Source: Lysinibacillus timonensis
Lineage (GTDB): Bacteria; Bacillota; Bacilli; Bacillales_A; Planococcaceae
Assembly (NCBI RefSeq): GCF_900291985.1
Contig: NZ_LT985980.1
Span: forward strand, 3,060,001 to 3,124,000
DNA: 64,000 nt
Direction: 5' to 3'
The position numbers and the translations under genes are program-made. The notes under the pieces were generated by a model. That model saw nothing but the letters and a program-made list of their open reading frames with translations. It did no database searches and was not told where the DNA came from. This document shows, piece by piece, positions 1 to 8,989 of the stretch (positions are counted from its first letter, which is position 1; every line of letters starts with the position of its first letter).

Positions 1-208
1 GGCGAACGACAATGATGCCATTTTCCTCTACGTAATCCGTATTAATCTCTTCAATAGTATTTTGATTTCTTCCGATAATGATGGAAGGTTGATTAATGTA
101 GAACAGTAAATAGGAATCTTTATCTACATCCAAATTCTTTAATATATATTCTTCAATTGCTAAATTCACACGTGGATCTGTAATGCCTTTGTTATCTATA
201 AAGTACAT
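1..208 (-). CDS. lplJ: Lipoate-protein ligase, N-terminal fragment (cut by window edge)
   Basis: This is the first 69 codons of a lipoate-protein ligase; the rest lies beyond base 1. The family adenylates free lipoate and attaches it to lipoyl domains of GcvH and 2-oxo-acid dehydrogenases in the cytoplasm. The fragment begins MYFIDNKGITDPRVNLAIEE and contains SIIIGRNQNTIEEIN, which matches the conserved N-terminus and substrate-pocket segment of LplA/LplJ as I recall them. The ATG at 206-208 follows an AGGAAGAG ribosome site. The gene diverges from the exchanger gene at 464. The catalytic lysine lies outside the window, so activity cannot be judged. Confidence 0.88.
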   Translation of the reverse strand, partial: MYFIDNKGITDPRVNLAIEEYILKNLDVDKDSYLLFYINQPSIIIGRNQNTIEEINTDYVEENGIIVVR

Positions 209-463
209 CCTCAACTCTTCCTTTCTAATGTCAACGATCCTACTTCTTATTAAACAAAATAAAAAGACTTGCATCTAGATTATAACAAATGGCCCAGAAT
301 ATTGTACTAGGATGATGTTGATTCGTTTTTATTTTCTTGGAATGAAGTTAGGTTTTAGATATGAAAAATTCGTAAAGGATAGTCATAAGAAAAAAATGAT
401 AGTGCTTCTTTTATTAAGGATAGGTAAGTAAAAAATAATGGATAAAGAAAGGTATGTTTATAT

Positions 464-1429
464 ATGATGTATCTACTGCTACTGGTTGGATTTGCATTAC
501 TAATTAAAGGAGCAGATTACTTTGTTGATGGAGCTTCCAATATTGCTAGTTCACTTAGGGTTTCCCCGCTATTAATTGGTCTTACAATCGTAGCATTTGG
601 GACTAGTGCTCCAGAAGCTACTGTCAGTATTCTTGCAGCATTACAAGGAAGTGCAGATGTTACCTTGGGAAATGTAGTAGGGAGTAATATTTTTAATATT
701 ACTTTTATCGTAGGAGTAACAGCCTTTTTAAGCCCACTAATGGTTGAAAGCTCGACTATCCGCAAAGAAATTCCTTTTACTATGTTAGGAAGCATCGTTC
801 TATTAGTATTGATGAGCGATGTTGCGCTGAATGGTTTATTGGATAACGTGCTATCCCGTAGTGACGGACTTGTATTTTTATTAATTTTTAGCGTTTTTAT
901 GTATTATATCTTTGAAGTTGCAAGAAATAATCGATTGGATGCGGCTCCTGAAATAGTAAATGACAAACCTTTGTCGAAAACAAGCTGGGGCAAATATATT
1001 TTGTTTACAATCGGTGGACTTATTGCCATAATCTTTGGCGGAAATTTAGTCGTCACAAATGCAGTTGAAATTGCCTATTCATTTGGTATGAGTGAAACAC
1101 TTGTCGGTTTGACAATAGTTGCAATTGGAACATCACTTCCTGAGCTCGTTACTTCTGTAACAGCTGCTTTGAAAAAGGAAAGTGAAATTGCATTGGGGAA
1201 CCTTGTCGGCAGTAATATTTTTAATATTTTATTTGTGGTTGGAGTATCCGCAGTAATATATCCACTCCCAGTAGACGCCGATATCTTTATCGATTTATTT
1301 ATTTTAATTGCTGTCACTGTGGCACTTTTCATTTTTTCAAGATCTAATTATAGAATCTCTAAAGTCGAAGGGGTTATCCTTGTTACGGTTTATATCGTTT
1401 ATTTGGTGTATATCATCATGAGGGGTTAG
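464..1429 (+). CDS. Na+/Ca2+ exchanger-type (CaCA family) membrane protein
   Basis: A 321-residue integral membrane protein with the two inverted alpha repeats of the calcium/cation antiporter family. Repeat 1 (about residues 40-75) has GTSAPEA and GNVVGSNIFNI; repeat 2 (about 210-260) has GTSLPEL and GNLVGSNIFNI. These GTSxPE and GNxxGSNxFN motifs build the ion-binding centre, and about ten hydrophobic segments surround them. Length fits YrbG-like bacterial members. The likely role is Na+- or H+-coupled Ca2+ (or other cation) exchange across the cell membrane. A GAAAGG site precedes the start, and a second ATG follows immediately at 467. No co-transcribed partner is visible. Ion specificity cannot be read from the sequence. 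Confidence 0.9.
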   Translation: MMYLLLLVGFALLIKGADYFVDGASNIASSLRVSPLLIGLTIVAFGTSAPEATVSILAALQGSADVTLGNVVGSNIFNITFIVGVTAFLSPLMVESSTIRKEIPFTMLGSIVLLVLMSDVALNGLLDNVLSRSDGLVFLLIFSVFMYYIFEVARNNRLDAAPEIVNDKPLSKTSWGKYILFTIGGLIAIIFGGNLVVTNAVEIAYSFGMSETLVGLTIVAIGTSLPELVTSVTAALKKESEIALGNLVGSNIFNILFVVGVSAVIYPLPVDADIFIDLFILIAVTVALFIFSRSNYRISKVEGVILVTVYIVYLVYIIMRG

Positions 1430-1640
1430 TAGATCTTATAGGAACTCTCAATGCTAATCTTTCATATCTGGCTTCCCTTATAAATAACATACACTATCTG
1501 GTCGTTTTTCCTTTCTAGCATAGAGAGTAAGTATACATGTTAAGCTAATGCACTTTCCTTAAATATATTATATAATTAACAATACAAATATTTGTTTTAA
1601 ATGTGCGATTTTGGATATTGTGGGGCACAGGACACTAAGT

Positions 1641-1807
1641 GCGAATAATCCAGGTGTTGAAGGGTTGATAGACTCCCTATACATCACTCATTCCAAAATG
1701 GATAAGCTCATTTCAATATCGCGAACGTGACGGTAAAGTACCAACAGGCAATTTATAATGCATTAGAAGCTAGAGACCCAATTAAATCTTCACTTGTACG
1801 CATTTAA
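1641..1807 (+). pseudogene. Remnant of a GntR-type regulator (FCD-domain C-terminus)
   Basis: Two adjoining open frames, shifted relative to each other near 1716-1722, read NNPGVEGLIDSLYITHSKMD and then KYQQAIYNALEARDPIKSSL before a stop at 1805-1807. Joined, they resemble the end of an FCD ligand-binding domain: a 'NP...LI..LY' helix followed by 'H..I..AL..RDP'. No start codon or HTH part is left. I infer a decayed GntR/FadR-subfamily gene. The match is by eye from a short peptide. The surrounding 1430-2065 stretch holds nothing else except the hairpin at 1905. Confidence 0.45.
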
Positions 1808-1904
1808 GTTACGTACGTATGAAAGTTCTTAAATACGCAGTGGACCACAATTCAAAGCCAAAATGAGAAGACTTATCTTCTAAATATATAAATCAGTTAG
1901 TGAA

Positions 1905-1942
1905 AAGCGGTTGGAATGCTTCGCTCCAACTGCTTCTTTTTA
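1905..1942 (+). terminator. Intrinsic terminator-like hairpin
   Basis: The imperfect inverted repeat AAGCGGTTGGA / TCCAACTGCTT is followed by CTTTTTATT. It lies after the decayed GntR remnant and may be that lost gene's terminator. Confidence 0.55.
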
Positions 1943-2052
1943 TTCTCTCTAATTACACTAAGTTTGATCATGTTAAGACTTTAGATAGAAGACGATTCGC
2001 TAATCATTTTAAAACCATTCAAAAGAATTTACATAAAAATTTATTTTTTCCG

Positions 2053-2080
2053 TGAACCAAATGCATTGGAATTTTCTCTA
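2053..2080 (+). promoter_or_regulatory. Possible ECF-type promoter of the sigma/anti-sigma operon
   Basis: TGAACC at 2053-2058 and CTCTA at 2076-2080 are 17 bp apart, loosely like the TGAAAC and CGTC boxes of autoregulated ECF sigma promoters. The match is weak and proposed only because ECF operons are usually self-transcribed. Confidence 0.22.
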
Positions 2081-2113
2081 ATATGTGTAAAAACGAAAAG
2101 GAGGGTAAGTTAC

Positions 2114-2647
2114 TTGAACGCTGAAATGTTAGTAGTACGCGCACAACAAGGGGACAAGGATGCATTTGTCCAACTTATTAAAGGCATGGAATCATCTCTC
2201 TATAAGGTTTCAAAGGCAATCCTTTTATCGGATTCGGAATGCTTAGATGCTGTACAAGAGACGATTTTAATTGCCTATACAACGATTCACCAGGTTCGTG
2301 AACCGAAATTCTTTAAAACATGGATTACCCGAATTCTTATAAATGAATGCAATAAAATCCGCAAAGCCCAAAGTAAAGTGGTCAATATGGATCATTACTT
2401 AGAGCCGGCAGCGATGAATGAACATCGCGAGGATATTGTCGATTTGCAAACAGCCATTCACAGTTTAGAATCCGACCTTCGTACGGTTATCACGTTATAT
2501 TACTACGAGGATTTATCTATTAAAGAAATTGGTACCGTTTTAGATATTGCTGCAGGGACCGTTAAATCTCGTTTAAACAGAGCGAGAACAAAGTTAGGTA
2601 GTTTTTTAGATGGGAATCAGGTAGAAGGGAGATTTGTTCATGAATAA
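2114..2647 (+). CDS. ECF-family RNA polymerase sigma factor
   Basis: A 177-residue group-4 sigma factor. The sigma-2 region (about residues 5-75) contains DAVQETILIAY and the aromatic helix FKTWITRILINEC. The sigma-4 HTH (about 115-165) contains LYYYEDLSIKEIGTVL and GTVKSRLNRAR. It would direct core RNA polymerase to a small stress regulon. I chose TTG at 2114 because AAAAGGAGGG at 2096-2105 lies 8 nt upstream; the in-frame ATG at 2066 has no ribosome site and adds residues atypical of the family. The 3' end overlaps the next gene by 8 bp, indicating translational coupling to its anti-sigma partner. Confidence 0.9.
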   Translation: MNAEMLVVRAQQGDKDAFVQLIKGMESSLYKVSKAILLSDSECLDAVQETILIAYTTIHQVREPKFFKTWITRILINECNKIRKAQSKVVNMDHYLEPAAMNEHREDIVDLQTAIHSLESDLRTVITLYYYEDLSIKEIGTVLDIAAGTVKSRLNRARTKLGSFLDGNQVEGRFVHE

Positions 2648-4004
2648 AAAAGTCGAGGAACAGCTTCAATCTTGGGGGAAGGACAAAGAACAAGTGCCGG
2701 AATTCTTTTCAAAGGGTATTGATGATGTATTAAATAAGTTGCCGGCTACAAATAGTGGAATGGAGCAGCCAAAACGTAAAAAGGGTAGGTTTGTAGCCAA
2801 ATCATTCGTTGCCGTAGCTGTCATTAGCTTTGGCGTCATTGGATCAGGATTTGTTTCACCTACGATGGCGCAAGTACTTAAAGAAGTGCCGATTATTGGT
2901 TCCATTTTTAGTCATTCATCTGATTCTTCTATACAAATTATTGATGAAAAAGGACTTGCTTCAGCACTAAATGAGACCGTAACGAACAACGGTGTATCGC
3001 TAACCATTACGGAAGCATATTTTGGTGGTGGCCGTTTAGCTTTAGGGTATATGATCGAATCGGATGAAGCGGTTCTAGAGACGATTGAAAAAACGCAAGG
3101 AATTCCTTTACATTTTGAAGCTTTAATTAATAACCAACCATTTACCTTTATGGCGGAATTTGAACAAACAGTTGAAAATGGAGTTGCGTCGGGCATTATT
3201 GACATGGGTGTAGGTTTAGAAAGTAATCTAATTGACCAACCAATGCTAACGTTAAACGTGAACGAAATTGGTGGCGTTGAAGGGAATTGGAATTTTGAAT
3301 TTCTTTTAGGCAATACAGCAACAGCTGAAGCAACTTCAGGCTTTGCCCCTATGGAAACATTGACATGGGACGATGCAACCTTTGTAGTGGAAAGAGTAGA
3401 GTTTACGCCTGCACAATCACAAGTAATTATCGATCGCACGATGCCAAGAGAGAACATAGAACATTTCGGCTTCTCTATTTATGATCAGGATGGTACATCG
3501 CTAGGGTTCGAAGGAGGTTCAGGTAGCTCAATTATTGACTTGGGTAACGGAATGGTGAACTTCAAAGATACGATTTTACTTCAGGGACGTGAAGAAGCGC
3601 CAACAGGAGTAATCATTGAAATATACAACAATAAAGGCATACCGTACGATACTGCCAATATTAAAGAGGTAACAATCCCGTTAGATGAAGTAAAATTACC
3701 TTATACGATGGACTACCCTGATGGCAGTAAGCTAATCGTTACAGGCTTCGAACAATTGGAGGATAAAACAATCCTATATTATGACATTGAAGGGAAGCTA
3801 GGATTACAAAGTACGTTCTTAATGCTTGAAGATGAAAACGGTGAAAGGTTAGCCCCAGTCAATATGGATGGTCATCGTACTAGTTTAGAAACATTATCGT
3901 TTAGTAGAGAATATCCGAAAACAGAGGGCCCAGTTTCACTATTCACAACCATGGAAATTAAAACAACAGTTGAAACGAAGCAATTTGAAGTGAAGTTAAA
4001 GTAA
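2640..4004 (+). CDS. Membrane anti-sigma factor with DUF4179 domain
   Basis: A 454-residue protein with a short cytoplasmic N-terminus (about residues 1-50), one membrane helix (about 52-72, KSFVAVAVISFGVIGSGFVS) and a large extracytoplasmic part. The segment TMAQVLKEVPIIGSIF just outside the membrane is typical of DUF4179 proteins. Such proteins pair with ECF sigma factors and hold them inactive until an envelope signal arrives. ATG at 2640 is preferred over an upstream TTG because AAGGGAG lies 8 nt upstream. The overlap with the sigma gene supports stoichiometric co-expression. The signal is unknown. Confidence 0.85.
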   Translation: MNKKVEEQLQSWGKDKEQVPEFFSKGIDDVLNKLPATNSGMEQPKRKKGRFVAKSFVAVAVISFGVIGSGFVSPTMAQVLKEVPIIGSIFSHSSDSSIQIIDEKGLASALNETVTNNGVSLTITEAYFGGGRLALGYMIESDEAVLETIEKTQGIPLHFEALINNQPFTFMAEFEQTVENGVASGIIDMGVGLESNLIDQPMLTLNVNEIGGVEGNWNFEFLLGNTATAEATSGFAPMETLTWDDATFVVERVEFTPAQSQVIIDRTMPRENIEHFGFSIYDQDGTSLGFEGGSGSSIIDLGNGMVNFKDTILLQGREEAPTGVIIEIYNNKGIPYDTANIKEVTIPLDEVKLPYTMDYPDGSKLIVTGFEQLEDKTILYYDIEGKLGLQSTFLMLEDENGERLAPVNMDGHRTSLETLSFSREYPKTEGPVSLFTTMEIKTTVETKQFEVKLK

Positions 4005-4032
4005 TCAATAAAAGCTAGGCATCCCCTTTAAT

Positions 4033-4066
4033 AAGCTATATTCCGGTGAGGAGTATAGCTTTTTTC
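4033..4066 (+). terminator. Intrinsic terminator of sigma/anti-sigma operon
   Basis: AAGCTATA and TATAGCTT pair around a 13-nt loop and are followed by a T-run. Confidence 0.85.
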
Positions 4067-4106
4067 TTTGCTAGAGTGCCTCTTACAAGAAGAAATAAGG
4101 GTGTTT

Positions 4107-4128
4107 TTTTGTTGCAAATGCAACAAAA
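4107..4128. promoter_or_regulatory. Palindromic operator, probable MarR binding site
   Basis: TTTTGTTGCA-AA-TGCAACAAAA is a perfect 10-bp inverted repeat with a 2-bp centre, 68 bp before the MarR start. A likely -10 box TATAAT lies at 4146-4151, so the palindrome covers the -35 position. A degenerate second copy (ATTGTAAATGCACCAAA) lies at 4159-4174. The arrangement suggests autorepression by the downstream MarR protein; this is inference. Confidence 0.65.
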
Positions 4129-4195
4129 TTGAATTATATTTGATTTATAATCTTTTTATTGTAAATGCACCAAAAAACGATGGAGGAGTTAGTTT

Positions 4196-5189
<994 letters not shown>

Positions 5190-5239
5190 TGAGGGCGGAT
5201 CATATGTCCCTGTATCTAACGGAGGTATGGATAAAGAGA

Positions 5240-5269
5240 GTTAATTCTATTGAGGTGTAATAGAGTTAA
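5240..5269. terminator. Inverted repeat between convergent genes
   Basis: GTTAATTCTATT and AATAGAGTTAAC form a 12-bp near-perfect stem with a 6-nt loop between convergent paiA and the DUF4256 gene. No strong T-run follows on either strand, so terminator function is tentative. Confidence 0.45.
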
Positions 5270-5276
5270 CCAAATC

Positions 5277-5843
5277 TTATACCCTTAGCGAGCCACGAAA
5301 ACCTCTAGCGCCATAGTAAGAGTCCGCACCATTATGGTACATAAAGACAGTGTCATAGCGACGATCGCAGAAGATGGCTCCACCTAGTTTTCTAATCGAT
5401 TCTGGTGTTTGCACCCAACTTGACGTTTTTAAATCAAATTGACCAAGCGTTTGTAACGCTCGATATTGTTCTTCCGTTAATAGTTCTATGCCCATGTCGA
5501 TTGCCATATCCATCGCGCTATTTTCGGGTTTATGTTTTTTTCTTGCCTCCAGCGCCTCACGATCATAACAAAGACTTCTGCGACCTTTTGGACTTTCGGC
5601 AGAACAGTCATAAAAAATGATTTCATTCTTCTCCTGATCATAACCAACCACATCCGGCTCACCGCCAGTAGCTTCCATTTGATAGAGCGACCAAAGTTTA
5701 TCAGTACTTGCTTCTAGCTTCGCTTGGACTTGTCCCCATTCAAGATTTTCATGGCGGTTCATGTTTTTTTCAAAACGCTCTTTCAATACGCCAAGTAATT
5801 CATCGCGTTGTTCTTGTGTCAACTCTTTTTTATTAGTTGCCAT
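5277..5843 (-). CDS. DUF4256 domain-containing protein
   Basis: A 188-residue soluble protein that fills the whole DUF4256 family length. Recognisable stretches are LEASTDKLWSLYQMEATGGE, a CSAESPKGRRSLCYDREAL segment and the C-terminal FCDRRYDTVFMYHNGADSYY. Function is unknown; members are widespread in bacteria and often stand alone. The start ATG follows AGAAGGAGGAAAC. No membrane segment or signal peptide is visible. It is monocistronic and convergent with paiA. Confidence 0.87.
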   Translation of the reverse strand: MATNKKELTQEQRDELLGVLKERFEKNMNRHENLEWGQVQAKLEASTDKLWSLYQMEATGGEPDVVGYDQEKNEIIFYDCSAESPKGRRSLCYDREALEARKKHKPENSAMDMAIDMGIELLTEEQYRALQTLGQFDLKTSSWVQTPESIRKLGGAIFCDRRYDTVFMYHNGADSYYGARGFRGSLRV

Positions 5844-5989
5844 GTTTGTTTCCTCCTTCTCGTTTTATTCATAATGATGAAGTTATCTTCTGCCTAAACT
5901 AATTGTACTAGAGTTATTACCAATTTTGTGGAAAAATAATAGCTAACAACCTACGAAAATAAGCAGCTTAAAAATATGGGAGGGCTAAT

Positions 5990-6211
5990 ATGAGATATAA
6001 CATTAAAGGGAAATGTAAAATTTATTACGAGGAAGAGGGATGGGGTTGGATTTCAGTTGAGGGGGAGGATGATGTTTGGGTACATTTCAGCAGTATTCAA
6101 GCGGATGGGTTTAAGTCACTCATAACAGGTGAGGAAGTTTTATTTGATCTTGAAGAAAATCTGAATCTAAGAGAACAATCACGGCGAGCTGCAAATGTTA
6201 GGAAGATTTGA
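5990..6211 (+). CDS. Divergent cold-shock-domain-like protein
   Basis: A 73-residue protein the size of CspB with recognisable but altered nucleic-acid-binding motifs. RNP1 reads EGWGWISVEG (residues 16-25) where CspB has GFGFIEVEG, and RNP2 reads DVWVHFSSI (28-36) where CspB has DVFVHFSAI. Three ring-stacking phenylalanines are thus tryptophans (W18, W20, W30), while H32 and F33 are kept. The family's N-terminal tryptophan is replaced (GKCKIYY). I infer a single-stranded DNA/RNA-binding OB fold with changed preference. The ribosome site is GGGAGGG. No long csp-type cold-box leader is evident. Confidence 0.72.
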   Translation: MRYNIKGKCKIYYEEEGWGWISVEGEDDVWVHFSSIQADGFKSLITGEEVLFDLEENLNLREQSRRAANVRKI

Positions 6212-6247
6212 ATGAAACAATAGATAATGTATCGGTGGGGGTTGCTA

Positions 6248-6733
6248 ATGAAAAAACTGATGATATTGTGCACCTTTCTGTTGATTATAACAGGTTGTAA
6301 TATGCAAGAAGAACTGAGCGAGAACGCAAAAATAGCATCAATTTTTTTAGAGAATAAAGGCTATGAGATTATTTCCTATGAAAGAGAAACTAAATATCAT
6401 TTTAGTTCAACTGAATTGGACAACAAAGACTTTGATTTAAAAGCATTAGCTGTTCAATCTGGTGAATTAGAGCAATATTTAGATAAAGAAATTCAGTTTG
6501 TGACGTTTACTGTAAAAAATCATCCTCTTGATGTTATATCTAATGAAAATCAAACAATACTTACGGTTTGGTTAATAGAAAAGAATATTGTTGGTGGAAC
6601 ATCAATGCCGTATTCTTCAAAAAATGACCTTGTAGGAGGACCTTACTCTCTAGATGGTAAAACTGTAGAGGAAATGGTTGGGGAATACAATCAATGGTAT
6701 GAAGAAATTCAATCGAAATTTAATTTTAATTAG
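6248..6733 (+). CDS. Lipoprotein of unknown function (possibly DUF4830-like)
   Basis: A 161-residue protein with a lipoprotein signal: KK then LMILCTFLLIITGC, with the lipobox cysteine near residue 18. The mature part begins with a low-complexity linker and continues as a mixed alpha/beta domain starting IASIFLENKGYEIISYE, which recalls DUF4830 proteins; that assignment is weak. ATG 6248 follows GGTGGGGG and gives a proper signal peptide; the upstream in-frame start at 6227 would add MYRWGLL before it. It lies 36 nt downstream of the cold-shock-like gene and may be co-transcribed. No terminator is obvious after it. Confidence 0.68.
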   Translation: MKKLMILCTFLLIITGCNMQEELSENAKIASIFLENKGYEIISYERETKYHFSSTELDNKDFDLKALAVQSGELEQYLDKEIQFVTFTVKNHPLDVISNENQTILTVWLIEKNIVGGTSMPYSSKNDLVGGPYSLDGKTVEEMVGEYNQWYEEIQSKFNFN

Positions 6734-6875
6734 TCATATCTTCCGTTCAAATGATAGGTTTAAAACAAATTGTTTTCAAAAGAGCATGGAGATTGAGATT
6801 TACCTAAAGTACTCGTTTATTGTCTTTACGTAAGAAGGAGATGACATATAAAGAGCTTTTTTATAGTTACCATAT

Positions 6876-6904
6876 TTGTCAAAAAATGCTTATACTAGTA
6901 TAGA
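6876..6904 (+). promoter_or_regulatory. SigA-type promoter of the CAP-SLH gene
   Basis: TTGTCA (6876-6881) and TATAGA (6899-6904) are separated by exactly 17 bp, 48 bp upstream of the ATG at 6952. Confidence 0.6.
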
Positions 6905-6951
6905 GGATACATAGGCAACAAACATTTAATCTAGACTACTCGGAGGCTAAA

Positions 6952-8901
6952 ATGAGATTAGATCAAGTAATAAAAGTAAGTGGATTATCACTAGCACTAT
7001 TAGTAGCAAGTCAAGTAGCACCAAATGTATTATCAGAAGAAGGAATAGTAGCACACGCAAATGGGTTAAGTAATATTTCAACAACTGATTATGATAACCT
7101 AGACCGTACAGAACATGAAAATGATATTGACCTAAGTGAGTTGCGACAAATTACTGTAAAAGCGGCAATTGACGAAATAAACTTACACCGTAAAGGAATG
7201 GGTGTTAAACCATTACAAATTGGTGACGACCTAGTTCAAGAAATAGTATATAAGCATTTAAGATACACTTCTATCGAAGAAGAGTACTCACACTACCAAA
7301 ATAATAAGACAAGTAAATACTATATTGGAAATTCATTTAGTGATAGGATTAAAACATTAGGTTCATTTGAAAAGAAATATAATTTTTATACAGAAAACAT
7401 AACATTTTCTGACTCAGGGGAAGCTAATATTGTAGGTAAGTATATGTTACAAAATGATAAGTTCAATGAAGAACACTATATAGCTTATGTTAAAGATGAA
7501 GTACGTGGACTTATAAACGCACCCTATCATGGTGCTTCTATGTTAGCACCTTATCAAGAATACGCTAACGCAGATATTTATGTTGATAAAGAAACTAAGC
7601 ATAGTTCTTTAGGGGTGACTTTATATTCGGACGTTGATGTATATGATACGGATATTGAAGAATTAGCGAAACCATATTTTTACCCTTATAACAATCAAAA
7701 AGGGTTACCAACATTTATGTCTAGTGGGGAGGAATCACCAGACCCTATCAAAGAAGCAGGACTTTCAGTAGGTGGTACACCATTAATAGCTTATAATTAT
7801 TACCCTAATGTTGATTCAATAGATACTGCAATTGTAGAATCTGCTATTTTAACAAATGTTAAAACTGGTAAGACTATTACCACTAAAAAAATAGGTCAAT
7901 CAAAATATGCACAAGGTAGATATTCTTTATTCATACCAGTAGAAAAGTTAAGTCCATATACAGCGTATAAAGTTGTATATACTTATAATGAACCTAATGA
8001 ATTATATGCTAATGGTACAGAAAAGCAATATACAGTTACTTTCACAACTGGTTCTGATACTACTGACATTGACTCAATCCAAGAAACATCACCAACTACC
8101 TACGAATATAAAGGAAAAACATACGACATGTCCACCTATGTAAATAACGATGTTAATACAGATGACACGACTCCAGTAACACCAGTAGAGGACGGTAAAA
8201 CTACTACTAAATTAATTAAAACAACCGACGCTTCAAAACTGTCAAACTATTTAAAAGAAGCAAAGATTCAATTTATCGATTTTAAGGCAGACCAATACTG
8301 GGCTGATGCGATTACATGGATGTATGCGAATGAAATCTTAGCTGGTTCATCTACAAAAACGAAAATAAAAGGTACAAATGAGTATTATCGCCAATTCATG
8401 CCTAATAGTAACTTAACCGAAACTCAACTATTAGCTATGCTGTTCCGTTATACTGCTAATGATGATATATCAAATTTCCCATCGAGCGAACAAGATTATG
8501 GTGTCGTTTACTATAACATGGCTAAAGCTATAGGGTTAACTACAAAGGGTGATGCTGGAGAAAACCGAGCAAAGGGAAACCAAGCAATCACGCGTGAAGA
8601 AATGGCTATTCTTTTTGTACAAACGATTACGGGTGAAAAAATGAATGGTCGTGAAGCTATTCAATTCCTTTACGATAACGATATTTCTAGCGGTCTATCT
8701 GCTACTCGAACTGTGAATCGAATCCAAACTAAAGCAGATGGCACACAATACACGGTTCAAGCCCAAGAGACATACAGCCCTAAAACATATGAATCTTTCA
8801 ATCCAAAAGGGAAATTAACTCGTGCTCATGTATCAGCCTTCTTCTACCGTACACAACAACAAATAGAAGCTGGTAAAATTACAATAAATGATAACTTCTA
8901 G
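6952..8901 (+). CDS. Secreted CAP-domain protein with C-terminal SLH domains
   Basis: A 649-residue surface protein. An N-terminal export signal ends near the AHA at about residue 36. A CAP/SCP-like domain (about 50-240) shows EINLHRKGMGVKPL, SHYQNN, TENITF and a YHGASMLAPYQEY segment. An Ig-like beta domain (about 265-370) ends YTVTFTTG, followed by a Thr/Asp-rich linker. SLH-type repeats (about 440-640: DQYWADAITWMYANEILAGS, AITREEMAILFVQ) would anchor it to pyruvylated secondary cell-wall polymer. The canonical CAP histidine/glutamate set looks altered, so catalysis is uncertain. It has its own promoter and terminator. A role in the cell surface or in S-layer-associated binding is inference. 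Confidence 0.8.
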   Translation: MRLDQVIKVSGLSLALLVASQVAPNVLSEEGIVAHANGLSNISTTDYDNLDRTEHENDIDLSELRQITVKAAIDEINLHRKGMGVKPLQIGDDLVQEIVYKHLRYTSIEEEYSHYQNNKTSKYYIGNSFSDRIKTLGSFEKKYNFYTENITFSDSGEANIVGKYMLQNDKFNEEHYIAYVKDEVRGLINAPYHGASMLAPYQEYANADIYVDKETKHSSLGVTLYSDVDVYDTDIEELAKPYFYPYNNQKGLPTFMSSGEESPDPIKEAGLSVGGTPLIAYNYYPNVDSIDTAIVESAILTNVKTGKTITTKKIGQSKYAQGRYSLFIPVEKLSPYTAYKVVYTYNEPNELYANGTEKQYTVTFTTGSDTTDIDSIQETSPTTYEYKGKTYDMSTYVNNDVNTDDTTPVTPVEDGKTTTKLIKTTDASKLSNYLKEAKIQFIDFKADQYWADAITWMYANEILAGSSTKTKIKGTNEYYRQFMPNSNLTETQLLAMLFRYTANDDISNFPSSEQDYGVVYYNMAKAIGLTTKGDAGENRAKGNQAITREEMAILFVQTITGEKMNGREAIQFLYDNDISSGLSATRTVNRIQTKADGTQYTVQAQETYSPKTYESFNPKGKLTRAHVSAFFYRTQQQIEAGKITINDNF

Positions 8902-8959
8902 TAAAATCCTTAGTAATATAGTATTAAATTAGACTAATTGCTTAAATAAGAAATAGGAT

Positions 8960-8989
8960 AAGGCCATCTCACTACTGAGACGGCCTTTA
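8960..8989. terminator. Bidirectional terminator
   Basis: AAGGCC-A-TCTCA pairs with TGAGA-C-GGCCTT around CTAC, between convergent genes. It ends at the stop codon of the minus-strand erythromycin-esterase gene. T-rich tracts follow on both strands. Confidence 0.75.

Noticed and set aside
5190..5276. paiB after paiA
   Set aside because: Only a short inverted repeat and the end of the DUF4256 gene are present; no PaiB-like frame exists.
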